Source: an uncultured Clostridia bacterium (GTDB lineage Bacteria > Bacillota > Clostridia > Oscillospirales > Ruminococcaceae). From it: DNA of 19,917 nt. Location: positions 1-19,917 of the forward strand of contig CALLQM010000127.1 in NCBI GenBank assembly GCA_938014855.1. The letters are read 5' to 3'. This document shows positions 8,086 to 15,787 of this stretch, piece after piece (the first letter of the stretch is position 1; each line of letters begins with the position of its first letter). The translations under genes were made by a program, and so were the position numbers. The notes beneath the pieces are model-generated. The model made no database searches. It was given only the letters and a program-made list of their open reading frames with translations, and was not told the origin of the DNA.

Positions 8086-9205
8086 CAGCACACACCTCCT
8101 TATCCAGTGTTACGATGACCGGTTCTCCGCCGCGCGGAGCCCACAATTTATCCAAATTCGGTTCCACAACACGAATCGCACATTCTTCACTGGCGATATA
8201 GACCGTGTTGTCTTTTTCTCCAACAACCATCGAGCGGAGTTTCAAGCGGTCGTTGAGTGCCATCATGCCGCCGCTGTAACCAAGAAGAATGGAGAACGGT
8301 CCGGTAATCAGCATGCTGGAAAATGCATTGCGCAGATAGGTCATGCGCTCCCGCTTTTCAGCCGGGTACTGCTCAATGGTTTTCCAAAACGGCGCCGCGA
8401 TGACGCTGGCGGCTTCTTCCATGGTAAGCCCCTGACGGCGAACCAAGTAGTCGATCATATAGGTAATAACTTCGGTGTCGGTCAGCAAGGTACAGCGGTA
8501 GCCGAACATTTCCATATAGCGGCGGTTGGCATCGTAAGATGAGATTTCACCGTTGTGTACGATGGAATAGTCAAGCATTGCAAACGGATGGGCACCGCCC
8601 CACCATCCGGGCGTATTGGTCGGATAACGTCCATGCGCTGTCCAGCAGTAGCCTTCGTATTCGTCAGCCAAGCGGTAAAACTCACCGACATCTTCCGGAT
8701 AGCCTACTGCTTTAAATACCCCCATATTTTTGCCGGAAGAAAAGACATAAGCACCATCAATAGTGACGTTGATGCGGATGACACAGCGGGCCGTATACTC
8801 CCGTTCATCCAGCTGGCTTTCTTCCAAACGCGTGTGATGGGGCTTCACAAAATACCGCCAGATCAGTGGTTCGTTTGTAATCTGAGGCATACGTTTTACC
8901 GGAATTTTCGAAAGGTTTACGATGTCAAAATGCTTGTCAAGAAATGTCTCACATGCTGTTTTTGCAGCCGGCGTATCATAAAATACATGAAACGCATAGA
9001 GGTCTTTGTATTGCGGGTAAATGCCGTATGCGGCAAAGCCGCCGCCAAGTCCGTTGGAGCGGTCGTGCATGGTTGCAATTGAATCAATGATTGCACGGCC
9101 GGAAATGCGTTTTCCGTCACGATTAAAAATTCCGGAGATAGCACATCCGGATGGTATGCGGATCTGTCCTTCACGTTGTCGCAGGTTCATTTCGTCCTGT
9201 AACAT
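8072..9205 (-). CDS. Glutamate synthase amidotransferase subunit (class II, GltB domain 1)
   Basis: A 377-residue stand-alone glutaminase domain of GOGAT, releasing ammonia from glutamine. I choose ATG 9205 (MLQDEMNLR), since GGGGG lies 8 bases ahead; an ATG at 9220 would start upstream of that site. The catalytic Cys is residue 21 (SGCAISGIFNRDGKRISG), so a propeptide of about 20 residues must be removed to expose it as the N-terminal nucleophile, as in other class II amidotransferases. Other landmarks are GRYPTNTPGWWGGAHPFA, the HNGEIS motif, LTDTEVITYMIDYLV and ASEECAIRVVEP. It is the first gene of the operon, under the promoter and terminator-bearing leader at 9232-9342. Confidence 0.92.
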   Translation of the reverse strand: MLQDEMNLRQREGQIRIPSGCAISGIFNRDGKRISGRAIIDSIATMHDRSNGLGGGFAAYGIYPQYKDLYAFHVFYDTPAAKTACETFLDKHFDIVNLSKIPVKRMPQITNEPLIWRYFVKPHHTRLEESQLDEREYTARCVIRINVTIDGAYVFSSGKNMGVFKAVGYPEDVGEFYRLADEYEGYCWTAHGRYPTNTPGWWGGAHPFAMLDYSIVHNGEISSYDANRRYMEMFGYRCTLLTDTEVITYMIDYLVRRQGLTMEEAASVIAAPFWKTIEQYPAEKRERMTYLRNAFSSMLITGPFSILLGYSGGMMALNDRLKLRSMVVGEKDNTVYIASEECAIRVVEPNLDKLWAPRGGEPVIVTLDKEVCADVCK

Positions 9206-9231
9206 AATTGAAACCCCCATTCATGATAAAC

Positions 9232-9304
9232 AACAAAAATATAAGGGCGTCCATAAAAAACACCCTGCACTTACAGGAATGCCTTTTATGAACGCCCTTG
9301 TTCA
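9232..9304 (-). promoter_or_regulatory. glt operon leader: ANTAR-type hexaloop hairpin overlapping a terminator
   Basis: Read on the - strand, the transcript begins near 9306 and at once forms TGAAC-AAGGGC-GTTCA (9304 to 9289): a 5-bp stem with a six-base loop having A at position 1 and G at position 4. The same bases form the 5' arm of a 16-bp terminator (9284-9299 with 9243-9258, one G.T pair), followed by ATATTTTT. The two structures exclude each other, which is the design of ANTAR antitermination. The terminator's apical part contains CCTG-TAAGTG-CAGG, another six-base loop. The ribosome site and amidotransferase start follow at 9217-9203. I see no other feature in the leader. Confidence 0.75.
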
Positions 9305-9312
9305 ATATCTGT

Positions 9313-9342
9313 ATCATACTAAATAGAAGCTACCTTTGTCAA
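9313..9342 (-). promoter_or_regulatory. Sigma-A promoter of the glt operon
   Basis: On the - strand TTGACA (9337-9342) and TATGAT (9313-9318) are spaced 18 bp; the predicted start is near 9306. It diverges from the glnN promoter. The 111 bp between the two -35 elements (9343-9453) are AT-rich and hold no gene, hairpin or clear operator that I can see. Confidence 0.8.
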
Positions 9343-9453
9343 TGAAAATGAATGGAAAAATGCATAGCTTGCTGCAATCTTGTTAAATTCGCCTACAAAC
9401 CAAAAAATACGCGCCTAAAATGCAGGGAAAAATAACGAAACTTGCAAAATTAC

Positions 9454-9482
9454 TTGACAATTTCTTTTTCGAATACTATACT
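9454..9482 (+). promoter_or_regulatory. Sigma-A promoter of glnN(-amt)
   Basis: TTGACA (9454-9459) and TATACT (9477-9482) with a 17-bp spacer, close to full consensus, predicting a start near 9489. That is only about 5 bases before the hexaloop hairpin of the leader. Such a strong promoter fits control by attenuation downstream rather than by activation. Confidence 0.85.
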
Positions 9483-9493
9483 AAGACCATCGA

Positions 9494-9543
9494 AAGCAAA
9501 GACGCTTGCGAGCCTTAATGGGTTTGCAGGCGTCTTTTTTGTT
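9494..9543 (+). promoter_or_regulatory. glnN leader: ANTAR-type hexaloop hairpin overlapping a terminator
   Basis: AAGC-AAAGAC-GCTT (9494-9507) forms a hairpin with a six-base loop, A at position 1 and G at position 4. Its loop and 3' arm are also the 5' arm of a terminator: AAAGACGC (9498-9505) pairs with GCGTCTTT (9530-9537), followed by more T to about 9541. Between the arms a second hairpin (9508-9527, loop TTAATG) can form, either as the terminator tip or as a second stem next to the first. The gene's ribosome site AAGGAG and ATG 9575 lie downstream. The same logic recurs in the glt and amt leaders. Confidence 0.75.
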
Positions 9544-9574
9544 TATGGCCAAACTTGAAAAGGAGTTGTGTGAT

Positions 9575-11664
9575 ATGAACAGTGTACCGGAACTTTTCGG
9601 CAGTATGGTATTTAACGATGCCGCTATGAAAAAACGCCTTCCCAAAGAGATTTATAAAGAACTCAAAAGAACGATTCAGGACGGCAAACCGCTTGACATC
9701 TCGGTTGCCAACGTGGTTGCGAATTCCATGAAGGATTGGGCGATTGAAAAAGGGGTCACGCATTTCACCCACTGGTTCCAGCCGATGACCGGTATCACTG
9801 CGGAAAAACACGACAGCTTTATTTCTCCGGTTGGAGACAGCAGTGTCATCATGGAATTTTCCGGCAAAGAACTCATCAAAGGCGAACCGGATGCATCCTC
9901 GTTCCCGTCCGGCGGCCTGCGTGCTACATTTGAAGCCCGCGGCTATACCGCATGGGAACCGACGTCTTATGCGTTTATTAAGGAGGGTGTGCTTTGCATC
10001 CCGACGGTATTCTGTTCTTATGGCGGGGAAGTGCTCGATAAAAAAACGCCGCTCCTTCGTTCGATGGAAGCAATCAATGTACAGGCACTTCGAATCCTAC
10101 GTTTGTTTGGCAATACGGCAACACGCGTTGTGACCACGGTCGGTCCGGAACAGGAATACTTCTTGGTGGATAAAGAAGTGTATGACAAACGAAAAGACCT
10201 TATTTATACAGGCAGAACGCTGTTTGGTGCGAAACCACCCAAAGGTCAGGAGCTGGAAGACCACTATTTTGGTGCGGTAAAACCTCGCGTCAAAGCGTTT
10301 ATGAAAGATTTGGACGAAGAACTTTGGAAACTTGGCATTCTCTCAAAGACCGAGCACAACGAAGTTGCTCCGGCACAGCATGAACTTGCGCCAATATTTA
10401 CAAATACCAATGTGGCAACCGACCACAATCAGCTCACAATGGAGCTTATGAAAAAGGTTGCGTCCAAGCATGGACTTGTCTGCCTCCTGCATGAAAAACC
10501 GTTTGCCGGCGTGAATGGTTCCGGTAGCATAACAACTGGTCGATTTCCACGACGTCCGGCATGAATCTGCTCGACCCGGGCAAAACCCCGCACGAAAATG
10601 CGCAGTTCCTGCTCTTTTTGACTGCGGTCATCAAGGCAGTTGATGAGTACCAAGATCTTCTGCGTGTTTCGGTTGCAAGCGCGGGAAACGACCACCGTTT
10701 GGGCGCTAACGAGGCTCCTCCGGCAGTCGTATCCATGTTCCTTGGAACGGAATTGACGGAAATTTTGGAGGCAATCGAAAGCGGCAGTGCATATAACGGC
10801 TGTGGCAAAATGGAAATGGAAATCGGTGTGGACGTTCTTCCTCGGTTCCCAAAAGATACCACCGACCGAAATCGTACCTCTCCATTTGCGTTTACTGGAA
10901 ATAAATTTGAATTCCGCATGCTCGGTTCTACTCTTTCGATTTCGGGCCCGAACATCGTATTAAATACCATCGTTGCGGAAGCGCTTGAGCAGTTTGCCGA
11001 TCTTTTGGAAAAAGCGGATGATTTTACAGGAGCGCTCAATTCGCTCATTAAAGAGACCATCAAAAACCATAAACGCATCATCTTTAACGGAAACGGTTAC
11101 GATGATGCTTGGATTCAGGAAGCGGAAAAACGAGGACTTCTCAATCTGCATTCCAGCGCGGAAGCGCTCCCGTATTTCTGTCATGAGAAAAACATCCAGC
11201 TGTTTACCAAACATCATATTTTCACCGAAGCGGAAATCCGTTCCCGTTGTGAGATCATGCTGGAAAACTACTGCAAAGTGATTTCGATTGAGGCTCTCAC
11301 GATGCTGGAAATGGTGCGCAAGGATATTATGCCTGCCGTTTGCAGTTACAGAAAACATCTGAGCGAAACGGCGCTTGCAACGCGTGAACTCTGCCCCGAT
11401 CTGACATGTGAAAGTGAAATCAAGCTGATTTCTCGTCTTACTTCGCTTTGCAACAGTCTGTCTACCAAAACAGACAATTTGGAAAAAGCGGTCATTGATG
11501 CAAAAACACACACCGAAGCGGAGGATTCGGCCACCTACCACCGCGATTATGTGTTCGGCGCAATGCAGGAACTTCGCGCGGTTGCCGACGAAATTGAGGG
11601 TCTTGTCGGCGAAACATACTGGCCATATCCTACTTATGGCGCAATGATCTTTAGCGTGCGGTAA
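9575..11664 (+). pseudogene. glnN: Glutamine synthetase type III, broken by a -1 frameshift
   Basis: Two open frames, 9575-10564 and 10561-11664, are the halves of one GSIII. The first runs from MNSVPELFGSMVFND through GPEQEYFLVDKEVY to NEVAPAQHELAPIF and FAGVNGSG. It then reads out of frame for about 12 residues and stops. The second continues exactly with NLLDPGKTPHENAQFLLFL, AGNDHRLGANEAPPAVVS and GETYWPYPTYGAMIF. Inserting one A at 10526 (GGT-AAG-CAT) restores GSGKHNNWSIS and an intact protein of 696 residues, normal for GSIII. I start at ATG 9575, with AAAAGGAG 8 bases ahead; an earlier TTG at 9506 lies in the terminator leader. The break lies in the conserved substrate loop, so neither half should be active. 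The halves overlap as ATGA, but there is no ribosome site before 10561 and no family precedent for a two-part GSIII. It is either a true recent mutation or an assembly error; the missing base is not in a long homopolymer. Confidence 0.9.
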
Positions 11665-11725
11665 TCGGATAGGAATATCTAAAAAACAACATATTGGAGT
11701 TGACTGTCTTTGACAGAGATTCAAC

Positions 11726-11780
11726 CGCACAATGACGTGCGTTTCCGGCTTTGCGGCAGTCGGAAGCGCACGTATTTTTA
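11726..11780 (+). promoter_or_regulatory. amt leader: ANTAR-type hexaloop hairpin overlapping a terminator
   Basis: CGCAC-AATGAC-GTGCG (11726-11741) is a 5-bp stem with a six-base loop, A at position 1 and G at position 4. It overlaps the 5' arm of a 13-bp terminator: ACGTGCGTTTCCG (11735-11747) pairs with CGGAAGCGCACGT (11761-11773, one G.T pair), followed by ATTTTTA. I find no good -10/-35 pair between the glnN stop (11664) and this element, so it probably acts as an intergenic attenuator on glnN read-through. Upstream, 11700-11725 can fold on its own (TTGA and TCAA arms around CAGAGAT), a weak candidate for a first ANTAR stem. Confidence 0.72.
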
Positions 11781-11799
11781 TGTAAGGAGTGGTGTTTTG

Positions 11800-13509
11800 A
11801 TGTATTCTTCAGTAGATACGTTATGGGTTTTATTAGGAGCGTTGTTGGTATTCTTTATGCAGGCGGGTTTTGCGATGGTGGAGACCGGTTTTACAAGAGC
11901 CAAAAATGCCGGCAATATCATCATGAAAAATCTAATGGATTTTAGCATTGGTACCGTAGTTTTCTGGATTGTAGGCTTTGGCATTATGTTTGCAGGAAAT
12001 GGTTTGCTATTTGGAGGATTTGATTTTCTGATTCAAGGCAATTACGACGGAACCTATCCGACAGCGGCATTTGTCATTTTCCAAACAGTATTTTGTGCGA
12101 CGGCGGCAACCATCGTTTCCGGCGCAATGGCGGAACGTACCAAATTTATTTCTTACTGTATTTATTCGGCAATTCTCAGTGCAGTTGTCTATCCGATTTC
12201 CGGACACTGGATTTGGGGCGGCGGATGGCTTTCCCAAATCGGATTCCACGATTTTGCCGGCTCCACCGCGGTACATATGGTAGGAGGCGTGGCGGCATTT
12301 GTCGGCGCGGCCATCCTAGGACCACGTATCGGGAAATATAAAAAAGACGGCACCCCAAAAGCGATTCCCGGTCACAACCTCACGCTTGGAGCGCTCGGCG
12401 TTTTTATCCTTTGGTTCTGTTGGTTTGGGTTTAACGGCGGTTCAACCGTATCCATGACCGGAGACGATGTGCTTGTTTCCGTTTCCAATATTTTTATTAC
12501 GACCAATCTTGCGGCGGCGGTGTCCACCTGCACCGTTATGGTAATTACTTGGATTCGCTATAAAAAGCCGGATGTTTCCATGACGCTTAACGGTTCGCTT
12601 GCGGGTTTGGTAGCAATCACGGCGGGATGTGATGCGGTTAATCCGGTGGGTGCATTTTGGATTGGGCTGATTGCCGGATTCTTGGTGGTATACGGAATCG
12701 AATTCATCGATAAGATTTTAAAAATCGATGACCCGGTCGGCGCCATCGGAGTGCATGGATTATGCGGTGCGGCCGGTACAATTTTGACGGGGCTGTTTGC
12801 CTATCATTTGACCGATGAAGCAGGAAATCCAATGGGACTGTTTTATGGCGGCGGCTTTCAATTATTGGGTATTCAGACACTTGGCGTGCTTGCGGTAATC
12901 GCATGGGTTGCTGTGGCAATGACGATTGTCTTTTTCATAATCAAACATACAATAGGTCTTCGTGTCCATGCAAAAGAAGAAGTTTTGGGACTAGATAGAG
13001 AAGAGCATGGGCTGGTCAGCTGTTATGCCGACTTTATGCCCAATGTGGAAGCATCAGCCGATTATATTCCGGCAGTTCCCGGAAACGTGCCTATTTCACA
13101 GGCGGTACCGGTTCAGTTGGCGGAGGACCGCTCGGCAGTACCTGCTTCTGATGTGAACATTACAAAAATCGTAATTCTGTCCAAACAAAATCGGTTTGAG
13201 GCGCTCAAAACCGCGATGAATGAAATCGGTGTCACGGGTATGACGGTGACGAATGTGCTTGGATGCGGCATGCAGAAAGGCATTACCGAATATTACCGCG
13301 GCGTGGAACTGGAAATGAACCTGCTTCCAAAAATCAAAGTTGAAATCGTTGTTTGCAAAGTACCGGCAAGAACGGTGATTGAAACCGCCAAACGAGTCCT
13401 TTACACAGGAAATATCGGCGACGGAAAAATCTTTGTCTACAACATTGAGAATGTCATCAAAGTCCGTACCGGAGAAGAAGGGTACGACGCTTTGCAGGAT
13501 GACGAATAA
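11800..13509 (+). CDS. amtB: Ammonium transporter fused to a C-terminal PII signalling domain
   Basis: A 569-residue fusion. Residues about 1-400 are an Amt/Rh channel with some 11 membrane helices (MQAGFAMVETGFTRAKNAGN, HWIWGGGWLSQIGFHDFAGS, GHNLTLGALGVFILWFCWFG, DDPVGAIGVHGLCGAAGT) and the twin pore histidines His159 and His319. A linker of about 50 residues leads to a PII (GlnB/GlnK) domain from about 454 to 569. It has the T-loop GCGMQKGITEYYRGVELEMN (488-507), the LLPKIKVEIVV strand, and the nucleotide-site TGNIGDGKIFVYNIENVIKV and RTGEEG. Gln492 (PII Gln39) and Lys493 are kept, but the uridylylation Tyr51 is Leu504. Normally a separate GlnK plugs Amt; here the plug is tethered, so gating could follow ADP/ATP and 2-oxoglutarate directly (inference). 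I start at ATG 11800, with AAGGAG 10 bases before; the frame upstream lies in the terminator leader. Confidence 0.95.
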   Translation: MYSSVDTLWVLLGALLVFFMQAGFAMVETGFTRAKNAGNIIMKNLMDFSIGTVVFWIVGFGIMFAGNGLLFGGFDFLIQGNYDGTYPTAAFVIFQTVFCATAATIVSGAMAERTKFISYCIYSAILSAVVYPISGHWIWGGGWLSQIGFHDFAGSTAVHMVGGVAAFVGAAILGPRIGKYKKDGTPKAIPGHNLTLGALGVFILWFCWFGFNGGSTVSMTGDDVLVSVSNIFITTNLAAAVSTCTVMVITWIRYKKPDVSMTLNGSLAGLVAITAGCDAVNPVGAFWIGLIAGFLVVYGIEFIDKILKIDDPVGAIGVHGLCGAAGTILTGLFAYHLTDEAGNPMGLFYGGGFQLLGIQTLGVLAVIAWVAVAMTIVFFIIKHTIGLRVHAKEEVLGLDREEHGLVSCYADFMPNVEASADYIPAVPGNVPISQAVPVQLAEDRSAVPASDVNITKIVILSKQNRFEALKTAMNEIGVTGMTVTNVLGCGMQKGITEYYRGVELEMNLLPKIKVEIVVCKVPARTVIETAKRVLYTGNIGDGKIFVYNIENVIKVRTGEEGYDALQDDE

Positions 13510-13556
13510 CAGCACCCAAATAAATTTGCTTTCTCCTCATTCTTGATAAACACAAC

Positions 13557-13598
13557 ACAGCAGAAGGCTCCCACCTAACGGCGGGAGCCTTCTGCTGT
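13557..13598. terminator. Long hairpin between convergent amt and mrp
   Basis: A perfect 16-bp inverted repeat (ACAGCAGAAGGCTCCC at 13557-13572 with its complement at 13583-13598) and a 10-base loop sit in the gap between the two gene ends. Neither side has a strong T-run: on the - strand GTGTTGTGTTTA follows, on the + strand GCAGCTGC. Position and stability argue for a shared bidirectional terminator, but the missing U-tract lowers confidence. The rest of 13510-13622 shows nothing. Confidence 0.6.
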
Positions 13599-13622
13599 AT
13601 GCAGCTGCTTATTGCAGTATGA

Positions 13623-14453
13623 TTATTTGATTTTTTCGACCGCGTCTGCCGCGCCGTCCATCCAGTCGCCCTCAAACAGTTCCACAACACCCTGATCCAC
13701 CACTTTGGCAAGCGCGGGATCGATTGGGAGCTTGGCCAAAACAGGCAGATTATAGTTTGCGGCAATTTCATCAATATGGCTTTCACCGAAAACTTCAATC
13801 TTTTTGCCGCAGTCAGGGCACTGCACATAGCTCATATTTTCGACCAAACCGAGAATGGGGATATTCATCATATTCGCCATTCTGACCGCTTTTTCAACGA
13901 TCAGTTCGACCAATTCCTGCGGAGAAGCGACGACTATGATGCCGTCCCGCGGAATTGACTGGAACACGGTAAGTGGAACATCACCGGTTCCCGGAGGCAT
14001 ATCGACAAACAGAAAGTCGACGTCATTCCAAATGGCATCCGTCCAAAATTGCTTTACGATTCCTGCGATGGCAGGACCGCGCCAAATAACAGGATCGGCC
14101 TCATTTTCCAACAGCAGATTGATGGAAATGACATCGATACCGGTTTTGCTTTTGACAGGGATGATGCAGGTATCGTTTCCGGTCGCTTTGGTATGCAGTC
14201 CGAATGCTTTCGGAATGGATGGGCCGGTAATATCTGCATCCATGATGCCTGTTTTTAAACCGCGGCGGTTGAGAAGAACCGCAAGCATCGATGTGACGAG
14301 CGATTTGCCGACGCCGCCTTTTCCGCTGACGACTCCGATTACTTTTTTCACATTGCTCAGTTCATGCGGTTTTTCTAGAAAATCCTCCGGTTTCATTTTG
14401 CGCTCGGAACAGGATTCCCCGCACGACTCGCAGTTATGAGAACATTCACTCAT
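13623..14453 (-). CDS. Mrp/NBP35-family Fe-S carrier P-loop ATPase
   Basis: A 276-residue cytosolic ATPase of the Mrp/ApbC/NBP35 group, which holds and transfers 4Fe-4S clusters to target enzymes. A Cys-rich N-terminus (Cys4, Cys8, Cys11, Cys15) precedes the deviant Walker A GKGGVGKS (residues 44-51). It continues with MDADITGPSIP and the Walker B DMPPGTGD. The carrier pair Cys212-x2-Cys215 (CPDCGKK) is the bridging-cluster site in this family. The start ATG 14453 has AAAGGAGCG ahead and the promoter at 14496-14524. A single gene, convergent with amt and divergent from hemW. Given the many Fe-S proteins encoded nearby, such a carrier fits, but no direct link is shown. Confidence 0.93.
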   Translation of the reverse strand: MSECSHNCESCGESCSERKMKPEDFLEKPHELSNVKKVIGVVSGKGGVGKSLVTSMLAVLLNRRGLKTGIMDADITGPSIPKAFGLHTKATGNDTCIIPVKSKTGIDVISINLLLENEADPVIWRGPAIAGIVKQFWTDAIWNDVDFLFVDMPPGTGDVPLTVFQSIPRDGIIVVASPQELVELIVEKAVRMANMMNIPILGLVENMSYVQCPDCGKKIEVFGESHIDEIAANYNLPVLAKLPIDPALAKVVDQGVVELFEGDWMDGAADAVEKIK

Positions 14454-14495
14454 TGAGGCAGCGCTCCTTTAATATACAAATTTTATATAGGTAAC

Positions 14496-14524
14496 AGTAT
14501 ATTGCGAGATGGTGTTTTTGTCAA
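14496..14524 (-). promoter_or_regulatory. Consensus sigma-A promoter of mrp
   Basis: On the - strand TTGACA (14519-14524) and TATACT (14496-14501) are spaced exactly 17 bp, with a predicted start near 14489 and a short leader of about 35 bases. No operator is evident. Confidence 0.82.
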
Positions 14525-14531
14525 ATAATTA

Positions 14532-14540
14532 TGGTATAAT
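14532..14540 (+). promoter_or_regulatory. Extended -10 promoter of hemW-dinB
   Basis: TGGTATAAT (14532-14540) is an extended -10 (TG-N-TATAAT); no good -35 stands at 16-18 bp, which is acceptable for this class. Its start near 14547 gives a leader of about 97 bases before ATG 14644. It diverges from the mrp promoter, whose -35 lies 8 bp away, so the two may interfere. Confidence 0.6.
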
Positions 14541-14643
14541 TATGACAGTAAAATCAACCGATTTTTATTGGTTTATCAGGCTCCGAACGGAACCGTTTTT
14601 GATGGGTTTTTATAGGAGCAGGAAACGAAAAAGGAGAAACAAT

Positions 14644-15753
14644 ATGTCTTGTGACGCGCTGTATATTCATGTCCCGTTTTGTGAAAGAAAATGCCCGTAC
14701 TGTGATTTTTACTCGGTGGCGGCGCAGGATTCGGTGATGGATTTGTATACCCAAGCAGTGGTGCGCGCTTTAAAATGCACGCCGTTTGAGGTCGGCCAGC
14801 TGGATACAGTTTACTTTGGCGGCGGGACCCCATCGGTGCTGGGCGGAAAAAGACTTGCAAAGCTGTTGGAAACGGCCGCGGCACAGTTTGGTATTTCTAG
14901 TAATGCGGAAATTACAGCGGAATGCAATCCTCATTCTGCGCTCAAAGATACCTTGCGGGAGATGAAAGCGGCGGGATTCAACCGAATTTCGCTTGGAATG
15001 CAGAGCGCGGTGGATACGCAGCTGCTTACGCTGGGACGCCTGCACACCGTGCATGATGTAGAGTCGGCGGTTGAGGCGTCGCAGGACTGCGGAATTTCGC
15101 ATATTTCATTGGATATGATGCTTGCAACCCCGGGACAGACGCCGTCGGATATTGAGAAAGCGGTCGAGTTATGCGGGAAACTGGGCGCGGAACATGTCTC
15201 GGCTTATCTGCTGAAAATTGAACAGGGAACACCGTTTGCCAAGCAGCATATCGGGGAGCAGTGCCCGGATGAGGATGGACAGGTTCTGCTTTACCGCCAT
15301 GCGGTTTCTTCACTGGAAAAGGCCGGATATCGGCAGTATGAAATCAGCAATTTTGCAAAAAACGGACATGTGGCGCGTCATAATCTGAAATATTGGAACT
15401 GTGCGGAATACCTCGGCGTCGGACCATCCGCACATTCCTTTATCGATGGCCGCAGGAGATTCTTTCCGCGGGATTTGGACGTTTTTATGGCGGGAAAAAA
15501 TCCGTTTCGTCTGCTGTGTGATGACGGAGAAGGCGGCAGTGCACAGGAATATTTGATGCTGCGTCTGCGTTTAAATGAAGGGGTTCGCTGGGATGAATTT
15601 GCCGCAAGCTATCCGAACGAATCGATCAAGGCTCTGCGAAAAAAAGCACAGCCGATGCAGGAAGGCGGTCTGATAGAAGTGGATGAAACGGGAATGAGGC
15701 TGACATTGGACGGATTTTTGCTTTCCAATTCGGTCATTGCGGAATTGATTTAA
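14644..15753 (+). CDS. hemW: Radical SAM protein HemW (HemN-like, putative haem chaperone)
   Basis: A 369-residue radical SAM enzyme. The cluster motif is Cys13-x3-Cys17-x2-Cys20 (FCERKCPYCDF), followed by TVYFGGGTPSVLGGKRL (SAM-binding region) and FNRISLGMQSAV. HNLKYW with GVGPSAHSF near residue 245-260 is the HemW signature and separates it from true coproporphyrinogen dehydrogenase HemN. HemW binds haem and is thought to deliver it; older annotations call it oxygen-independent coproporphyrinogen oxidase. I start at ATG 14644, with AAGGAG at 14631; the in-frame ATG at 14509 is upstream of the predicted transcription start. dinB follows after 34 bp and is probably co-transcribed. Confidence 0.94.
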   Translation: MSCDALYIHVPFCERKCPYCDFYSVAAQDSVMDLYTQAVVRALKCTPFEVGQLDTVYFGGGTPSVLGGKRLAKLLETAAAQFGISSNAEITAECNPHSALKDTLREMKAAGFNRISLGMQSAVDTQLLTLGRLHTVHDVESAVEASQDCGISHISLDMMLATPGQTPSDIEKAVELCGKLGAEHVSAYLLKIEQGTPFAKQHIGEQCPDEDGQVLLYRHAVSSLEKAGYRQYEISNFAKNGHVARHNLKYWNCAEYLGVGPSAHSFIDGRRRFFPRDLDVFMAGKNPFRLLCDDGEGGSAQEYLMLRLRLNEGVRWDEFAASYPNESIKALRKKAQPMQEGGLIEVDETGMRLTLDGFLLSNSVIAELI

Positions 15754-15787
15754 TATTACGGATTGGCGAAAAGAGAGGAGCGTTAAA

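Noticed and set aside
9506..9574. Extension of the glnN reading frame to a TTG at 9506
   Set aside because: It lies in the leader terminator; ATG 9575 has a proper ribosome site and matches the family N-terminus.
10561..11664. A separate second gene, making a two-subunit GSIII
   Set aside because: There is no ribosome site at 10561, and one inserted base restores a continuous conserved motif across the junction.
11710..11799. Thirty extra residues at the Amt N-terminus from a TTG at 11710
   Set aside because: These bases form the hexaloop hairpin and terminator; ATG 11800 has AAGGAG and begins the normal Amt sequence.
14509..14643. HemW extended to an ATG at 14509
   Set aside because: That ATG is upstream of the -10 at 14535; the added 45 residues are unlike HemW, and ATG 14644 has a good ribosome site.
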